A DNA stretch of 64,000 nucleotides, taken from contig CM074817.1 of NCBI GenBank assembly GCA_037447605.1, positions 1,746,484 through 1,810,483 of the forward strand, given 5' to 3'. This document shows, piece after piece, positions 23,601 through 37,338 of the stretch; positions within the stretch are counted from its first letter, which is position 1; every line of letters starts with the position of its first letter. Made by a program: the position numbers and the translations under genes. The stretch is from Zygnema circumcarinatum (taxonomy: Eukaryota; Streptophyta; Zygnematophyceae; Zygnematales; Zygnemataceae). The notes below the pieces were generated by a model. That model had not been told where the DNA came from. It did not search any database and worked only from the letters and a program-made list of their open reading frames with translations.

Positions 23601-26319
23601 CATCATCGTTTGACATGTATCACTCAACGAGAAGCTCTTAGAAAGTCACTCAAGCTCGCCACAACAAAACCCATACCTTGAGATTTCATAGTACCCCTTA
23701 ATTCTGTCTTGACACCAATGCCTCTCCGTTGCTTTTCATCCTTTCCATCTCCGCTGGGACTTTCCCTCTCCTTGGTCCCTGGTGAGCCAAATTTTAGGCC
23801 AGAAAACCACTGAAAAGAGTTTGCTCCGCTCTCCTCTCCCTCCTGACTGCCTTGATCTTGACCTCCCCCCGTGCCTGCCTCACCCTTCCGTGATTCCCTT
23901 CCAACTGCTGCTACCTTCGCCTGCTCCCCACTAGTAACGTTGCCTACAACACGTAAAGGTCCGCCTCCGGCATCGGCATCGTCATCGTCATCCTCATCGT
24001 CATCCTCCTCATCTTCTGTAACATCGCCACTTCCTCCATGTTTCTTTTTCGTACTCTTGCCAGCTTTCCCCTTGCCCTCCTTGTTATGCTTCAGATTTGT
24101 GGTCGTCATACTGCCATTTTTACTCGGAGTTCCTACCTCTTCCACGTCCATGAGCCCACCGCTTTCCTTCACAAAGGCGTCCCTGTTCCTTGTATCACTG
24201 TCTTCTTCAGCCTCGACTTCGTTCAAACCCTGGCCAAGCTTAATATTGCTTGCATAATCGTTAGCCACTGGCTGCCTATTTGATATGTTTGCCTTTGCCG
24301 TAGGTAAATGTTGTTCTGCAATGTCCGGATCCTCGTCAAATTGCTTTCCTTGCCCCTCGCCATGTTCATCCATATCTTTGCCCTCCCCATCAGCCGGTCT
24401 CACTTCAGGATCAAGATCGTCAGGATCAGCGAAAGCGATAGCCTGCTCAAGCGCAATGGGAACAGCCAAACCCTCCACCAGGTGTACGATTGTGTTGTTC
24501 CGCTTCATGTCAACCTGCAAAACGATGGGCAGCAAAACATTAGACCATTCCTATTCCAACCTCCATGCATATCTCCTGCAACAACTTCTCAATAAACCCA
24601 TTGATATACACAAGTATTTCGAAATTCATCATTCCCAATCTGAATCGTTCTGACCAATATTCTAACACTCACGCGAATCCATGGTGTACCTGATTTCAGT
24701 TCCTATTGAAATTTTCACCAAAGCAGCTTCACATGCTTCTAATTTCGGTACGAGATAATCTTTACACATACAACATACCAAAACATCAACTCAGATATAG
24801 ACAGATGAAATCGCATGCTCCCATAGCAGCGAAAGAATTTACTGGCGCTAGTTCATTCTCGTCAAGTTAGTGACAACACACCTTCGAACAGGGAAGGTTA
24901 TTGACGAGCAGTTTTCTGGAATGAGGATCACGAGATATGAGAACGATCACTCCAGTGAGGGACTCTTCCCTCATCATAGTCCCAGCGCGCACGTCGTTTG
25001 AAATAATGCTTCTTGGAATTGTTACATCCTTCAGAATATCAAGGAGGAAGTCAGAGACCTGCACCAGTAAATCCAAATATCCGAAATGAGGCAAAGCTCA
25101 CCATACCGCAGCATTTATACGCAAACTATCGCCATAGCAGAACAAATCGGTCGGTCTTTTTTGAGAACAATGCCAATTCATCGTCCTTTTTGGCCCATGA
25201 ATGACCCCATATCAGAAGTGGAATGTGCTATTCTCAAATCTGGCCGCTAATGCGACACAAATATGTTGCAGATATGTTGTTTACAGAGAGAAGTATACTT
25301 CAACTTAGTTTAGAAACTTCGCAATCCAAAAAAACGACTTTGTTTGTTAAAGGGCAGCATGGACATGTGGAGGGCTAACATTTGAACAGTATTAAAAAGG
25401 TGCAATGCGAGGGAAGGCAGCATACAGGTATGCACCTCGTCCTCCTTCTCCTCATACTTGTGAAAAATGCTGCTCAGCTGAAGCAAGGCTGCATCTACAG
25501 GTGCAAAAACGGTGAAGTTCTCTCCAGTGTCCAAAAGTTCCAACATCTTGTCTGCAACTCGGCAGCCAACCATCATGAGCACATTATCCACGATTGCCAG
25601 CTACATTGGAAGACGGAGCAGAAATCACGCCTCTCTCAGAGGCCTGAATTCAATGGATCCTAAACAGTCCACCGAATAGCTCCAGAGTAAAAGAAGCTGT
25701 TCACAAGCTTTAAGAATACCTGCAAACTTGTGCGTCATTAAATTTGGCGGCGTTTTGGATCCTGGGCGGCCTTCGGCACCAGCAGACGAAGCGCCATGTT
25801 TATTAGGTTCAGAAGGACCTGAATAGGAACAGTTTATTTTCAAAACCATTAGCCTAACTGCGTCCTTCCGGCCTGCCAATCCAATGGAGATGGCAGTCTC
25901 TACAAGTTCACTAGCAGCTTAAAACAAGATTGATATTCACGCTGTTTATACATAAAAACTGCAAAAACAATTTTGAGACACTATGCGAAACTGCCCTGCG
26001 TTCAACGTTCACGTAAAACCTGCTCGGTGAAAACCCTTGCTCGGATCCCACAAAGCGTCAATTGCACAATTGTCTGGAACAAGTACCTTCTTCACCTGCT
26101 GCAGCTGACCTAATCACAGAAGCAAAACTATTTGTTTCGACAAGTAGTCCCACCTCTGGTAGAAATCATAATTATGATGAAGAATGCAACTGCCAGCATT
26201 GCTGCCAACCCCAGCAAGCGAACCTCGTCCTTCCTCCGAATTCGCCACCATAAAAGGGCTCTCGCCTGCTTACTCATGAGCCCACCACCTCCTAAGCTCC
26301 CCCGACCCACGGGCGCCAT
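20620..26319 (-). CDS. FAS1 - EGF-like - GT29 sialyltransferase-like type II membrane protein, 920 aa
   Basis: Exons (minus): 26154-26319, 25673-25818, 25436-25600, 24882-25058, 23677-24514, 23349-23431, 22624-22986, 22045-22293, 21676-21853, 20620-21017; all phases agree. Residues ~33-52 are a signal anchor (GLAAMLAVAFFIIIM). Residues ~105-240 form one fasciclin domain: H1 box FTVFAPVDAALLQL, LLDILKDV, and H2 box TIVHLVEGLAVP. An acidic/Lys-rich linker runs to ~495, followed by an EGF-like knot (CSGRGRL..VCSCSVLFQGKNCE). The GT29 domain has sialylmotif L from Cys608 (CAVVGSSG...RFNGAPAYG), motif S (PSIG at ~717, KCRRVDLYGF) and motif III HHYYD (~749-753). The usual motif VS His-x4-Glu was not found. 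The tail (~789-920) is basic and helical. The 25673 donor is inferred from phase. Plant GT29 proteins act in the Golgi and do not necessarily transfer sialic acid. Confidence 0.8.
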
Positions 26320-28048
26320 GAAAGCTACTTATAAACTACCTATGAGCTACCTAACAACAAAAGCAAGCAACCGAATATCCACCGATTGTGACATTTGCAC
26401 ATCCTTTGCCCCCCCGTGGCTTCACAATTACACCTCATCTGCAGACTCATCAGCGCCAACTTTGTCTTTTCATGTACGAGACTTGGATCGATCTTTGCGG
26501 ATCAAAACCCGAGACTTCGGTCAAGTTTCCTTCCGTTCAACAAGGAGAGGAAATCCTCGTATTGACGCACCGGTCGTGGAACGGCTGTCAGTGAAAAACC
26601 TACACGCGAGACAAGCCACGACTTCAGCCAATCAAAAGCGCGCGTCAGCCGATCCTCTCCAACTACGAGCCCTAATCTCCTTCCACCATCCATTCCTGCG
26701 CCAGCTTTAGCCCCCTCCTCCCTTCAAAACTCCTGCCATTCACAATATCAATGCCCCTCGATTCCAGCCCCCGCCTTTCAACCCCTGTTTCCCCCTCCTC
26801 CTCCTCCTCCTCCTCCTCCTCCTCCTCCTCCTACGCAATGGCGGTGCTAATACATTCAACCCCCGTCACTTCCGCAACCTTAAATCGTTGTTTTCACCTG
26901 TTATCTGCTGCCCTTTTTGATAGCCGGAGTGAGTATTTCATACGATCCTCTAAGAAAAAGATATATACATATGTATATAGATATATTATGGCAGGCATCC
27001 AAGTCTGGAGTCGAAGGCTGCACAGAGACGGTGTGATTTGAACGAGAGCCGCACAGAAAGAGAAAGGGGGCCGGTGCCCTTTCAAGGTCCCCTGCCCAAC
27101 CACGGTCTGCCACATCAACATACATTGTACACGTGGCGGAATTCGATTGATCCAGCGTGGACACATGCACGCCCTGGAGTGCAGAGGACGACATTTTGTG
27201 GTCCCGTCACTCCAAGCGTACGGATGAATAAAGGTACATTGCCGTACATTTTCGTACAGTGTACGGTAACAGTTCCATGTGGCGGTTAACGCGTGTCGTC
27301 ACGTTGTACTATACGCGTGCTCATAGAAATCGAGGCGCAAAACTTCATTTGACAGAGCGTTTAACAGGAAACGTTGGCTAGAGCCGCTCTCCCCACCCAA
27401 ATGTTTGCAATAGTCCAAGGTTGCGTACATGTTGGGAACTTGAGAGGGATGCCAAGGTAGCTACTACTCATGGGTGGCTTCTTGCAAGCTGGACGCGCTT
27501 GCTTGACTGTAGAGTATGTGATGACATGAAGGACAGTGGAATCGAAGGAACAAGTGCTGTGCTCCTGCTTCACCGAAACCTTCATACTTGCAGGATGCAA
27601 TGTTCTTAACTTGCATTTACAGTCGATCGTTATCGCTCAGCAAAATAGCTGTTGTGAAATTGTTCCAGAATTGCAATCGATGAAGAGCCTAAGTTCAGAC
27701 ATTTCATTATTCTGCCGTAACCTTAAACTATGACACTTGGTTACTCTTTAATTACTTCGGCAGTACCTATTACTATGTGTACTTGACTGGACCTACCTGT
27801 TGCTCTACAATATGGACAAATGGAATTCACAGATTCCCTCCCCCTCCAACTTTTTAGCCTCTAACACAAGGAACGCCCTAAGCATTTGCCTTATTTCAGA
27901 AATAAATGGACTCTAAATCTCGACTCTCTCTACACTAAATCTGGACTTTGAAAATATGTACTGTTTCGAATAACTTACATCATCCCCGGAGGACTTTAAG
28001 GCATCCCCCATCAGATTCATATCTCCGACCACCAAGGAAGGAATGAAG
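26320..28048 (+). other. Intergenic region with (CTC)n tract
   Basis: Promoter side of the FAS1-GT29 gene and 3' side of the oxidase gene. A CTC microsatellite lies at 26793-26831, ACGTGG near 27131, and several GTACGG/CGTACA cores at 27218-27310. No coding sequence recognised. Confidence 0.45.
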
Positions 28049-29911
28049 TTAGTGACTTCCCATCAGAGGATGTGGCCTCACTTGCGGCCCGCTGACCTTC
28101 TCATTTCCTGCAGGATTTTTCCTGAATCTGTCAATACTGAAAAGTTCTAGGGGCACAGCTTCCGACCCTCCTGTCAAAGCAAGGTCAGCCATCACACTTC
28201 CAACTAGAGGGCCCAGCTTAAACCCATGGCCCGAAAACCCAGCCGCCACAAATACTTTGCCAGCAACAGCAGCACCGCGAAGTTGGACACTATCCAGAAT
28301 GAAGTCTTGATCCGGGGTCATCGAGTACATGCATGCTTCTGCAATGACAGGAGCATCCGTCTGCACACGATCTCCAAACTTTTCAGCAATCCATGGCCGA
28401 AGGACCTCCTTCAGTGGCTCGATCAACGGTATCAAGGCGCGTGTATCGGGATCACAGGGCGGGCCTGCATGGAGAGATATCTTGAGTAGCCCAGGGTACT
28501 CATTAGAAGGCATTCCGTAAATGAACGGCTCATCATAGTTGATGAACAACGGAAACCCTTTCTCGACTGAAAACAAGGCAGGCTCGCGAGCTTGCCAGTA
28601 GGCCACAGTAGTGTGGATGGGCTGTATTGACAGTTGAACCCCTCCCACCTCCTCTATCAACTTCTTGGTCCATGCGCCTGCAGCAACTACACATTGGCGT
28701 CCAACAGCTACCCCTCTGCTAGTTGTCACCTGCACAAGGACACCACCTTCCTCGATTGAGTTGCTGCTAATTGCCTCAATCCCTGTCACTTCTGCACGAT
28801 CCCGCAAGACAGCGCCATGCTTTTGAGCCAGTTGCTGGAACATAGCACATGCCTTAGTGGCATGCAGTATTCCAGCTTCAGGACTAAACACTGCTATCTG
28901 ACCCTTGGCCAGCTTGATTGGGAACCGCTCTGCCACTTCCTCTGCGCTCAGCATCTCGTGTACAACACCATGCTTTTGGCACGAAGCAATGACTGCTTGC
29001 AGATCAGGGTTGTCCACGGGCCCAAAATCCAAGCCACCTGTGGCAGTGAGGACAGAGAAGCCTGCGTCCTCGTGGGCTGCCTCCCATAGAGAATATGCTG
29101 TGGCCATCATTGCCGTGTAATAATCTTCCGGGTACGTCATGCGAATAATTCTGGACTCACCATGTGATGAACCTGAGAGCAGATACGAGAGATACATATG
29201 CAGTTCGTCAATGTATGTTCCCATCTCAAATCTCTACAAGGCTGTTCCCTGGCAGATGTCATCTATTTGCTTGTTCTTGCTTTCATGCTTGTGCGTGGAA
29301 GAGATGGCAGCCAGAGAGATTTTCCTCGCAGCGTTGAGTGAATTGATGTTGTTGTTGACCTCGCCTGGAGGAGTTAGTAGCTTCTAAAGATCGCTTTCTT
29401 TTCCCTTTCGCATATTTGCATCATGAACTGAGCCTTATCCCGGTTACCAGTCAGTTACCATTGGCTACATGCTCAAATACTGGCTCCATTTCTCTTTACA
29501 CAATGTATCCTGCTCTGCTTACAGAGTGCTTCGGCAATCTTACGGACTTATGCCCGTTTTTCTGGGGCACATCATATCATAATCAAGCGACCCACTCCAG
29601 AAGATGAATGCTACGTAACCCTAACACATTCATCCCGCTAGAAGTCATTTAGAACTGAACGCCATCCCTCCCCAGAAATGACGTATTTCATTTCCAATTA
29701 TGAGAGCAGAAATGCAGGGCCTCCCACCGAGCATTTGGAATTCACCTCTGCGGTGAAGAAAGTCAAATTGCTCCAGCAACAAAACCGAGTGACCTCTCTT
29801 CGCCACCTCATACGCTGTGCAGCTCCCCATGATTCCCGCGCCCACCACGACAACATCAAAAGCTCCTTCCACAGCCGCTCCTGCCCATTTCCCACAGCTT
29901 TCACTACCCAT
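28049..29911 (-). CDS. Sarcosine oxidase / L-pipecolate oxidase-like FAD enzyme, 429 aa
   Basis: Monomeric sarcosine oxidase family (MSOX/PIPOX), which oxidises N-methylated or cyclic amino acids with release of hydrogen peroxide, normally in peroxisomes. Two exons (minus): 29746-29911 and 28049-29172, joined in phase 1. The ADP-binding beta-alpha-beta motif is [21 protein letters not shown] at residues ~20-40. The family signature [20 protein letters not shown] spans the splice. The Cys that carries covalent flavin in the family is in [10 protein letters not shown]. The [10 protein letters not shown] motif is near the end. Start: an upstream in-frame GTG exists, but the ATG at 29911 gives a short pre-Rossmann leader. 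The C-terminus ends PLMGSH, not a recognised PTS1, so peroxisomal import is not evident. Substrate unknown. Confidence 0.92.
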
Positions 29912-31785
29912 ACCGCCTAAAACCACTACCGCATAAAACCACTACCGCAAATGCTAAGGAGCGCAGAAACCCAACACCCCTTAGCGAAATCTGCGCCCTC
30001 ACCTGGAGTTTAAAGCTCTCAAGTCTTTAATGCGGCCGCCCATACGACGGTGCACCAACCCTAGCGTTCATCATGCACATCATGTGCACATGCACATGCA
30101 CATGGGCAGATACCCATCGCCGCATGCCCACATGACAGCGACGCATCCCATTCTCAAACTCCCACTGTTCCCATGTGTCCTGTTCCGTGCGCTACCACAA
30201 CCCTTGAACTGTGTCCACATTCATAGTTTCCATGCCGCCTCCTGCGCTCTGATTGGCCCAGACCTGGCGCAACTGTAACCAGGACAGCGACATGTGATCA
30301 CGTGCCGGCGCCCCTTCGCCTCCGCCCTCCGCCCAAAACCGCTTCCGGCGTCCGCTTCGATGGTCCCATGCCGGCCCATGCCATGCGCCCCNNNNNNNNN
30401 NCCCCCCTCCCCCCCCTCTCCCCATGCATCGGAAGCCTCCTGGAAGCTGTTCAGCCCCAACCACCGAGCCTGCCCCGGGCCTCGCCCGAGCCTGGCGCTC
30501 CACCAACCTCCGCGCTGGAGCTTTGAAGTAGGCCAACAGCCCCGCCCTCGGCCATATCGCGCGGAGCCTCCGTTTGTCGTTTTGGGGCCTCGCTGTTATC
30601 TCGTCGCGCGCACGGCCGTCGATCTCTTCCCATCGGACGGCTCTTATGCGTTTGCCGGCCTCCGAATCCAGGAATTGAACGACGCAGTTTTGGATGCGCT
30701 CCGACCGTGCAAACGGCTTTATTTTTTCTCGTTTTGCATGTTCACACTGTGCAGGAGAGCAAGTGTGAACGCGAAAAAAAACGTCGTTCTGGACACGCCA
30801 CGTCCGCGCTGGCCGCCTCAGATAAGCTTTGCTCGCGGCCCTCAGGTCGGGACCCGGGGGAGGGGCATCTACATGGGGCCCGGACCTCAGGTTCGTGGTG
30901 GCTAGGCTCGTCCCGAACCAGAGGTTCGGCAAGCCCTGCGTGACCCCTCCCCCTCTCTCCTGTCCCGCATTTTCTGTCTCGCTCTGCCCTGCAGGCCCTG
31001 TTTGCCCTAATCTGAGGGAGGGGCAGAGAGGCGGCATTTGGTAGGGTTTGTGGAGGCGGCGGAGGAGGGGGAGGAGAAGGAGGAGGAAGAGCAGGAGGAG
31101 GGAGGGACGGATGGAATTTGTTTGAAGTCGAGGTACTCTATGGCGGGAGAGGTCGTTTTGAAGTTAGGGTTACTTGTAAAGTTCGTCTGCAAGTTCGTTT
31201 CTCTGTGATTCTCTTGTGTCATTGAGCAACGGTGTCTTGGGGAATCTCGAGAGTGATGGCTTTCGGATATGTAAGGAGATGAGGTCAGGTTTGAAAATGG
31301 GAGGTATACTTCCGGACAACGTTCGCGTGCAAGATGGAACTACACGTTCGAAGTACAAGAACGAGTCATGAAGCGGTAATGGGGACGTCTAGTTTTTGCA
31401 GTTCTTCCTGCATCTGGATATTCAGAATTTGCATCTTGTTCCGTATATTTTGTCTATGCGGGGTTCCTTTTGCACAAGGAGACTCATTATGATTCCCTGA
31501 TTATTCTGTCTCGACAATGGAAGTGGCTTAGCGAGGGAGGGTGTTTTTTTTTGCAGGTTTTTTTGCCTCTGTTTGATGGACATATTGCCCCTTTTTCCTC
31601 CTAGGAGCAAAATGATGGACTAGGAATCCGAATGCCCCTAGAGACAATGGCAGTCGAGCTTTTGCGGTTTCAATAACTCGGGTTGCCGAGCAACATGCAT
31701 GTCGCTCCCCTAGGGTTGAAGAAACATATAGGGGGCGGATGTGTGAAAAGCGGGAGACGCAGCTGTGAGGCAGTAGCTTTAGGCA
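29912..31785 (+). other. Divergent upstream region with assembly gap
   Basis: Lies between the divergent oxidase and POWERDRESS-like genes. Strongly GC-rich at 30290-31000, with ten N at 30392-30401. A GGTAGGGTTTG telo-box-like element at about 31039 and a GGAGGA tract at 31060-31110 probably sit in the 5' UTR or promoter of the plus-strand gene. Long frames across the gap on both strands are GC-driven and not called. Confidence 0.5.
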
Positions 31786-34700
31786 ATGTATGGACTTAAT
31801 CGGGGGGACTTGAGAGCTATCGCTCCCCCTAATGCTAGAGATCGAGCCACTGGCGGAGATCCACATGGCCCGTCTATGCCGGGCGACCATGGAAACGGCG
31901 GGTGGCCTGACCCTCGCTCATATGGAGACAGTCGGCCGGCTGCCTATGGGCGAGAGGTTCGGCCTGACAGGGACAGGGGGGAACGCCACCCCGGCAAGAG
32001 AGGATGGGCGGAGCGAGGCAGCTTTATGCGAACGGGGGGGTCGTTTGGGAATGGGAACGGAGTAGAACCTCCCAGCAAGAGACGAATAACTGGTTCGTGG
32101 ACTGCTGCCCATCTTTGATTCATTGTGGGAACAGGTCTGGGTTCAGTTAGGGTTGTGGAGGAGGTGGATTTTTGGCAGTTCCACTTACACCTGTCGTGGG
32201 GCTTGTTTGCTTTCGTTTGCATTGTATTCGACACTGCAGGTAGTTCTGTGCTTGCAACTCTAGTTGTTTAGAGGGGTTATTTCAGAAAATTGAGACGGTT
32301 TCAACAATTTGAGGCTGCATGTATTGCTAGTCAGTAGGCGACCTTTCTCAGTACTTGGCAAGAAAGGAATTCGGATATGAGTAAAATTTATGAATGGCCA
32401 GGAGCGGTTTTGGTCTCATCGGCTTCGTTTTGACGGAAGAAGCCGAAGTCGTTTCATGTTTTCACTTCTGCTCAAATGCATTGCTCATAAGGCGACCGTA
32501 GAATCTGACTTCTCTTTCATTAAAGCGAGCAGCTTATCGTGTCGAGTTGATAGCCCCCAAAATAGCAACTTATGATTCACAATTTTGCGCACTCGTTTTT
32601 TCTGTTTTTTTAATGCTGGAGAACGGGAGAGTTAATAGCCCCAATGCATCTTTTTGACTCTAACTTTTTAGCCTTCTTGTGAGAGACTGACAAGGGGATG
32701 TAGGGCTTTGAAGTGAGGCGGTTATTGTCGATTCCGTCGCTTGTATTTTCGCCTCATTTCCACCTGAGGTGGTGTTTGCTATTCAGGTCGCCCGTTCTAT
32801 GCAGGAGAAAATGGAAGGTTTGCAAGTGGATTGCGGGTTGGGGATGGGAATGTAATGATCGGACAAAGTTTAGCGGGAGAGAACGGGCTACTTGGGCGCA
32901 AATTTGACAGAGAAGCATTCTATAGACCTGTCAATGGAGGTGGCTTCCAGGGTGGAGGAGCAGCTGATTACAGGTCGAAAGATAGTGATGAAAGAAGAGG
33001 TTATGGCAGAGAGCCGTATTTGGGGCCTGGGGAAGGTCGCGACTTCAGCGGAGTTCTGTTGGAGCCCGTGCTTCCCCAGGGAGGCCACTGCCTACCGGTG
33101 TACAATGAGTCGGAGAATGGTTGGGATAAGGAGGGCGGTAGCAGGTTGAAGGACGGCACTGGATGGGATTTGCCTCCTCGAGAGCGTGACCACCGTGATC
33201 GAGGGCGGCCTAAGACTGAGCAGTATCATCGGGTAACAGGCCCAAATGGTGTCCCTTTTGCTGCCCCCCACGATGTCAATCGCGAATGGGCTTTCGGCGG
33301 CGAGAAGGACCAAGAATCTGGTAGAATAGATAGATATGGCAGAAGTTTTGCCAGGGAAGTTGTTTGGGGCACTGATGCGTTAGAAGGTTCTCGCGATGGG
33401 CCAGGGCGGATTTGGCGCATGCATGGCAGCAGAGAAAGAGGTCCTCTTGGGGCCCATGAGGGAATGGCGTGGGCCAATTCCTCTCTGCAAAGCCCTCCAG
33501 CAACAAACGGATTGTCGAGGAGTCCCATGACTGGCCGAGCTGATCTGTCCACTTCTGCAGCAAGTTCTCCTGCAGCTTTGCCTCCGTTAGTTTCTCCAGT
33601 GAGTTCAGCGGGACCGCCTGTCACTAAAGAAGAATCTCCTAGCTCCCCACCGAAACGTACAAGACTAGGCTGGGGGCAAGGGCTCGCAAAGTATGAGAAG
33701 AAAAAGCATGTGGAGGGAGATGGTAAGGTTTGCGATGGCATCATAGCAGTTTCTGATGGGACTTCTCCTGGGGTCGAAACTCCTGATTTATTTAGGACCT
33801 CTGTTCCGCCTGCTCCATGTGATCCTAAAGTTGCAGCTCCTTTACCAACTGAGACTTGTGCAAGATTGTTCTCGACTGTCGTGAAACCCGAAGAGGTGTC
33901 AGCAATAACAGTGGAAGCAGTAGCATCAGAGCCGCCACCCCCTCCACCTCCACTACCACCACCACTACCGCCACCGCCGCCACCACCACCATCAACAGAA
34001 GATCACAATTCATCACCTTCTTTGCCAAAAGAAACTCTGGCAATATTAGATTCGAAATCGGGGAAGCTAGCAACAGGTGATTATATCCTAGATGCACCTG
34101 GTGATACTGCAGTTGTGATTCCCATGGAGAAGCCTATCGTAGAAGATGTCGAGAGCAAGCCCATAAGCATTGACTGTGCAAGCCAGGATGGAAATGCTGA
34201 AGATGTGCATCTGTCGTCAAAGGAGGAGCAGAGTATGGATGATGTTGCAGAGCAGACGCCTGTGAAAGAAGATCTTAGGTCTGCGGAGAATCTGCAAGAA
34301 GACAATTGTGCTAAGGAAACTCTCGCTGAGGATGTAATCACGACTTGCTCCCCACAGTGGTCGCGCCCAGATGGCAGTCCTGGAAAGTTGGGTGAGTTGC
34401 CCACAAAACGCTTTCTTTAGCCATTCTTTAAGTGTGTTGGCAGAGAACAGGGGCCATAATTACAGGCTTGGTCTGTTAAGTCCTGATGGCAAGACTGTTC
34501 GTGTATCTTGTATGGAATCTGATAGTTGTAGTCGGCGTTTCTGGGTGACTGAGCAACTCCACTTTTTTGAGATTTATGCTTTTGATTTCGTAGGATGATC
34601 CCAATTCTGCTTTAAACGGTTTACGACTATGCATTGGCAATTGGCAGTTCCAACTCTTTGCATGCTGGAGATTGCAAGTTGTTTCGGAACTTGTGTTGCA

Positions 34701-37338
34701 ATGAAAGGTCCGGTAGACCTATTAGTTTCTTTGCTCTTCTGACGAGTTAATACGTCTGTGCTTCGTATTTCAAACCACATTCTCAAACCTAGAATTTTAG
34801 TTCTGTGGTGAAATAGTTGACATTCAAGAGGAAGAAAATCGCTTGGCATTGTTGACGAGTACAAGGTAGAATGTGCTACCGCTGCGGCACGTTTGCCATT
34901 CTCAGCTGATCTTGCATAAGGTTGCATCGTTTTCCTGCGTGCAAGTCACATTTCTGCACCCAGATGATTGGCAGTCAGTTTGTCTGTTAAGTTACTATCA
35001 GTCACTATACTTACTTTGGCGTTGTTTTGCTGCCTCGGATGTTATGCAGCAAGTGCATGTGAAGAAAATGTTATCCACATGGTTGTTTCCAGTGGGAGCC
35101 TCGAAGGCAATTTCTCTGGTAATGAGTGTGGAGAAGCTCTGATAGTCCCCAGCATGAACACAGAGTGCTGCAATGGTGACTTACAGGCCGTTTCTAAGCA
35201 AGCCGGACTAGAAGACGAACCATTGATCACTGAATCTGCAGGCTTCAAACACGAGGGCTTATCTGTAGAGGAAAGGCAGGTCGATGTTGTGATGGAAGCG
35301 GCGAGAAGTCCCGAAGATGAGAAGCAACAGAATGAAGGACAATGTGGCGAAATTGTCGAGTTGGCAGATTCTTTGCAGGAGGAAAGAGAAGTCCCTGCTA
35401 CCCAAATCGCTGAAGGTGTCGAGGAGATCAAGACTGCAGATGCTTCTAGAAAATTAGATGTCCAAGATGAGGAGGAGATATTAGGTGAGGTGGAAGCTAT
35501 TGATTCCGAGATTGAAAGCCTGGAGGAGATTCTGATGTCCTTTGAATCTGTAGAAGTGGGCTTGGCGGCTACTGAGGACTTACACTTTGAGGTGACAGAC
35601 CCTAAAGTGAGTCCCACTGCAGCAAATGTTCATTCACAAAGAGAAGAGTTGTTGAAGGAAAGAGGGTGTGTCAAGGTGCTTTCTGCAGAGGCGAATGTCA
35701 CAGATTCAAGATGTCCTGATAGAATAGCGGATGCAGAGGGCCCGGGGCACACTGAGCATAATGCTGGGCCAATCTCACGCAAGCTCAAGAAGGATATGTT
35801 GGGAGTATCCGCTTCTGTGGAGAGAGTTGATGATGATATTGCTGACGGAAGGTTTCTCCAAGAGACGGGCACCACTGAAAGATCTCTACTGGCTGAAAAG
35901 TTTGCAGATGTCTTGAGCTCGCCTGTGGAAATGTCGAAGTCTCCAGAAAGGGTCAGAGAAGAATTTGACGGGGTGTCTAGAGTCGTTTCCGAGCAGACAA
36001 TAGTGAAGGACAAGCAGGCTCTCTTGGACTGGCGACAGGGTGGTCTTGCTCTTCCAGTATTATCTGAGAATTGGGAGAAGGCAAGAAAGTCACATGAAGG
36101 TTTGCATCACATTTGGGCCTCTGGAATGGACACAGATGGCAGACCTTTGTACAGGGCACCCTGTGAAGCCCCATATTGGGCTGAAAATGAGCGGCAGCAT
36201 GCAGAACGAGCACCCGAGCTGAGAATACGTGTTGCTCGTGAGCATAGTATTGAAGCTGTCTTGGCGAGGGCTCTTGCCGTCAGATATCGTGCTTTGCGTG
36301 AGGGATGGAAAATGGAGTTAGCGAACAGAGTGAGTCGTAGAGAGAGAGGCTTGCCTGAGAAGACCCACACAAAGCATTCAACAGATTGGAGTCGGAACTC
36401 TTACCAGATGCCATCGAGTTTGCGTACATCTCTTCGCCTTCGCCGTAACACATCTCCAGGTGAATTTCCATTACATCTTGTGGTTTTGCATATTCAGCTT
36501 GCGTTACCAGCAAATTATGCTGCAATTCTCTGATTGCATCAGTAAGGCCTTCCCTCTTTGTGGCCATTGGCTTACTAGTTTTGAAAGCCCTTTGCTGTTT
36601 GTCTACTTAACATTGACCCTGTTGATAACCACAGACGGAGGAGATACAGATGCAACAGCATCTTTACACGGAGAGGGGGCGGAGGAGTTGGCTGTGCGGC
36701 GAATGATCTCAGAGCCTTTGGAGGCCTCACGTTCTGTGTTGCAGATGCCTGCTATGATCCTTGGTTCGCAAAACTGCTGCCTGCGTCGTTTCATATCCAA
36801 CAATGGACGTGTGGAGGATCCTGTTGGCCTTGAAATGGAACGGAAGGTACAATCTAGTGATGGTCATTTGCATTGGAGTGAAAGAATTGTGGGCTGAGTC
36901 GAACAATAGAAATTTTCTCGTTGTGAAAGGAAAGTCCCGGTTTTCTATGCTTTCTTGGAGTTTTTGATCTTCAAAAACTTGAAAACATTCGATACACAGT
37001 TGAATACAGTAGCTATTCTTATGATAGAAAATCTAGTTGAGCGAAGCGTCTTTTCGTTGGATGTCATTTTTGTTTTGTCAATGAAAAGCGCATTCAAATC
37101 TGGCTGTACTTTTGCCACAAGCAGAGGTAAAGAATCTTCTAACCTTTGACCTTGCCTTTTACTGTAATTGTTGCAGAGAATGGCAATCTGGACCGTGGAG
37201 GAGCGATCCATTTTTTTGGAGAAGTTCGCTCAGCTGAACAAGAACTTCGCAGCAATAGCGTCGTTTTTGGAACATAAAACAGTGGCAGACTGTGTTGAGT
37301 TTTACTACCGTAACCAGAAGTCTGATGATTTTGAGCGC
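31786..37338 (+). CDS. PWR: POWERDRESS / NCoR-like SANT-domain corepressor, 3' end not found
   Basis: Chromatin corepressor; Arabidopsis PWR works with the histone deacetylase HDA9. Exons: 31786-32092, 32787-34391, 35050-36459, 36635-36846, 37177-37338, all phase-consistent, encoding 1232 residues up to a GTATGT donor. The N-terminus is Arg/Gly/Asp-rich and low complexity. The family block KRTRLGWGQGLAKYEKKK is followed by a proline run, an acidic region, and a helix IDSEIESLEEILMSF. The conserved MPAMIL...FISNNGRVEDP block leads into SANT 1 (WTVEERSIFLEKFAQLNKNF..IASFLEHKT..DCVEFYYRNQK). Known PWR proteins continue for several hundred residues with a second SANT domain. I found neither in the 1.4 kb before the next, opposite-strand gene. 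Reading through the donor ends after five codons. Confidence 0.88.

Noticed and set aside
30192-31037. Long GC-rich frames on both strands across the N gap
   Set aside because: Span an assembly gap, biased composition, no family features.
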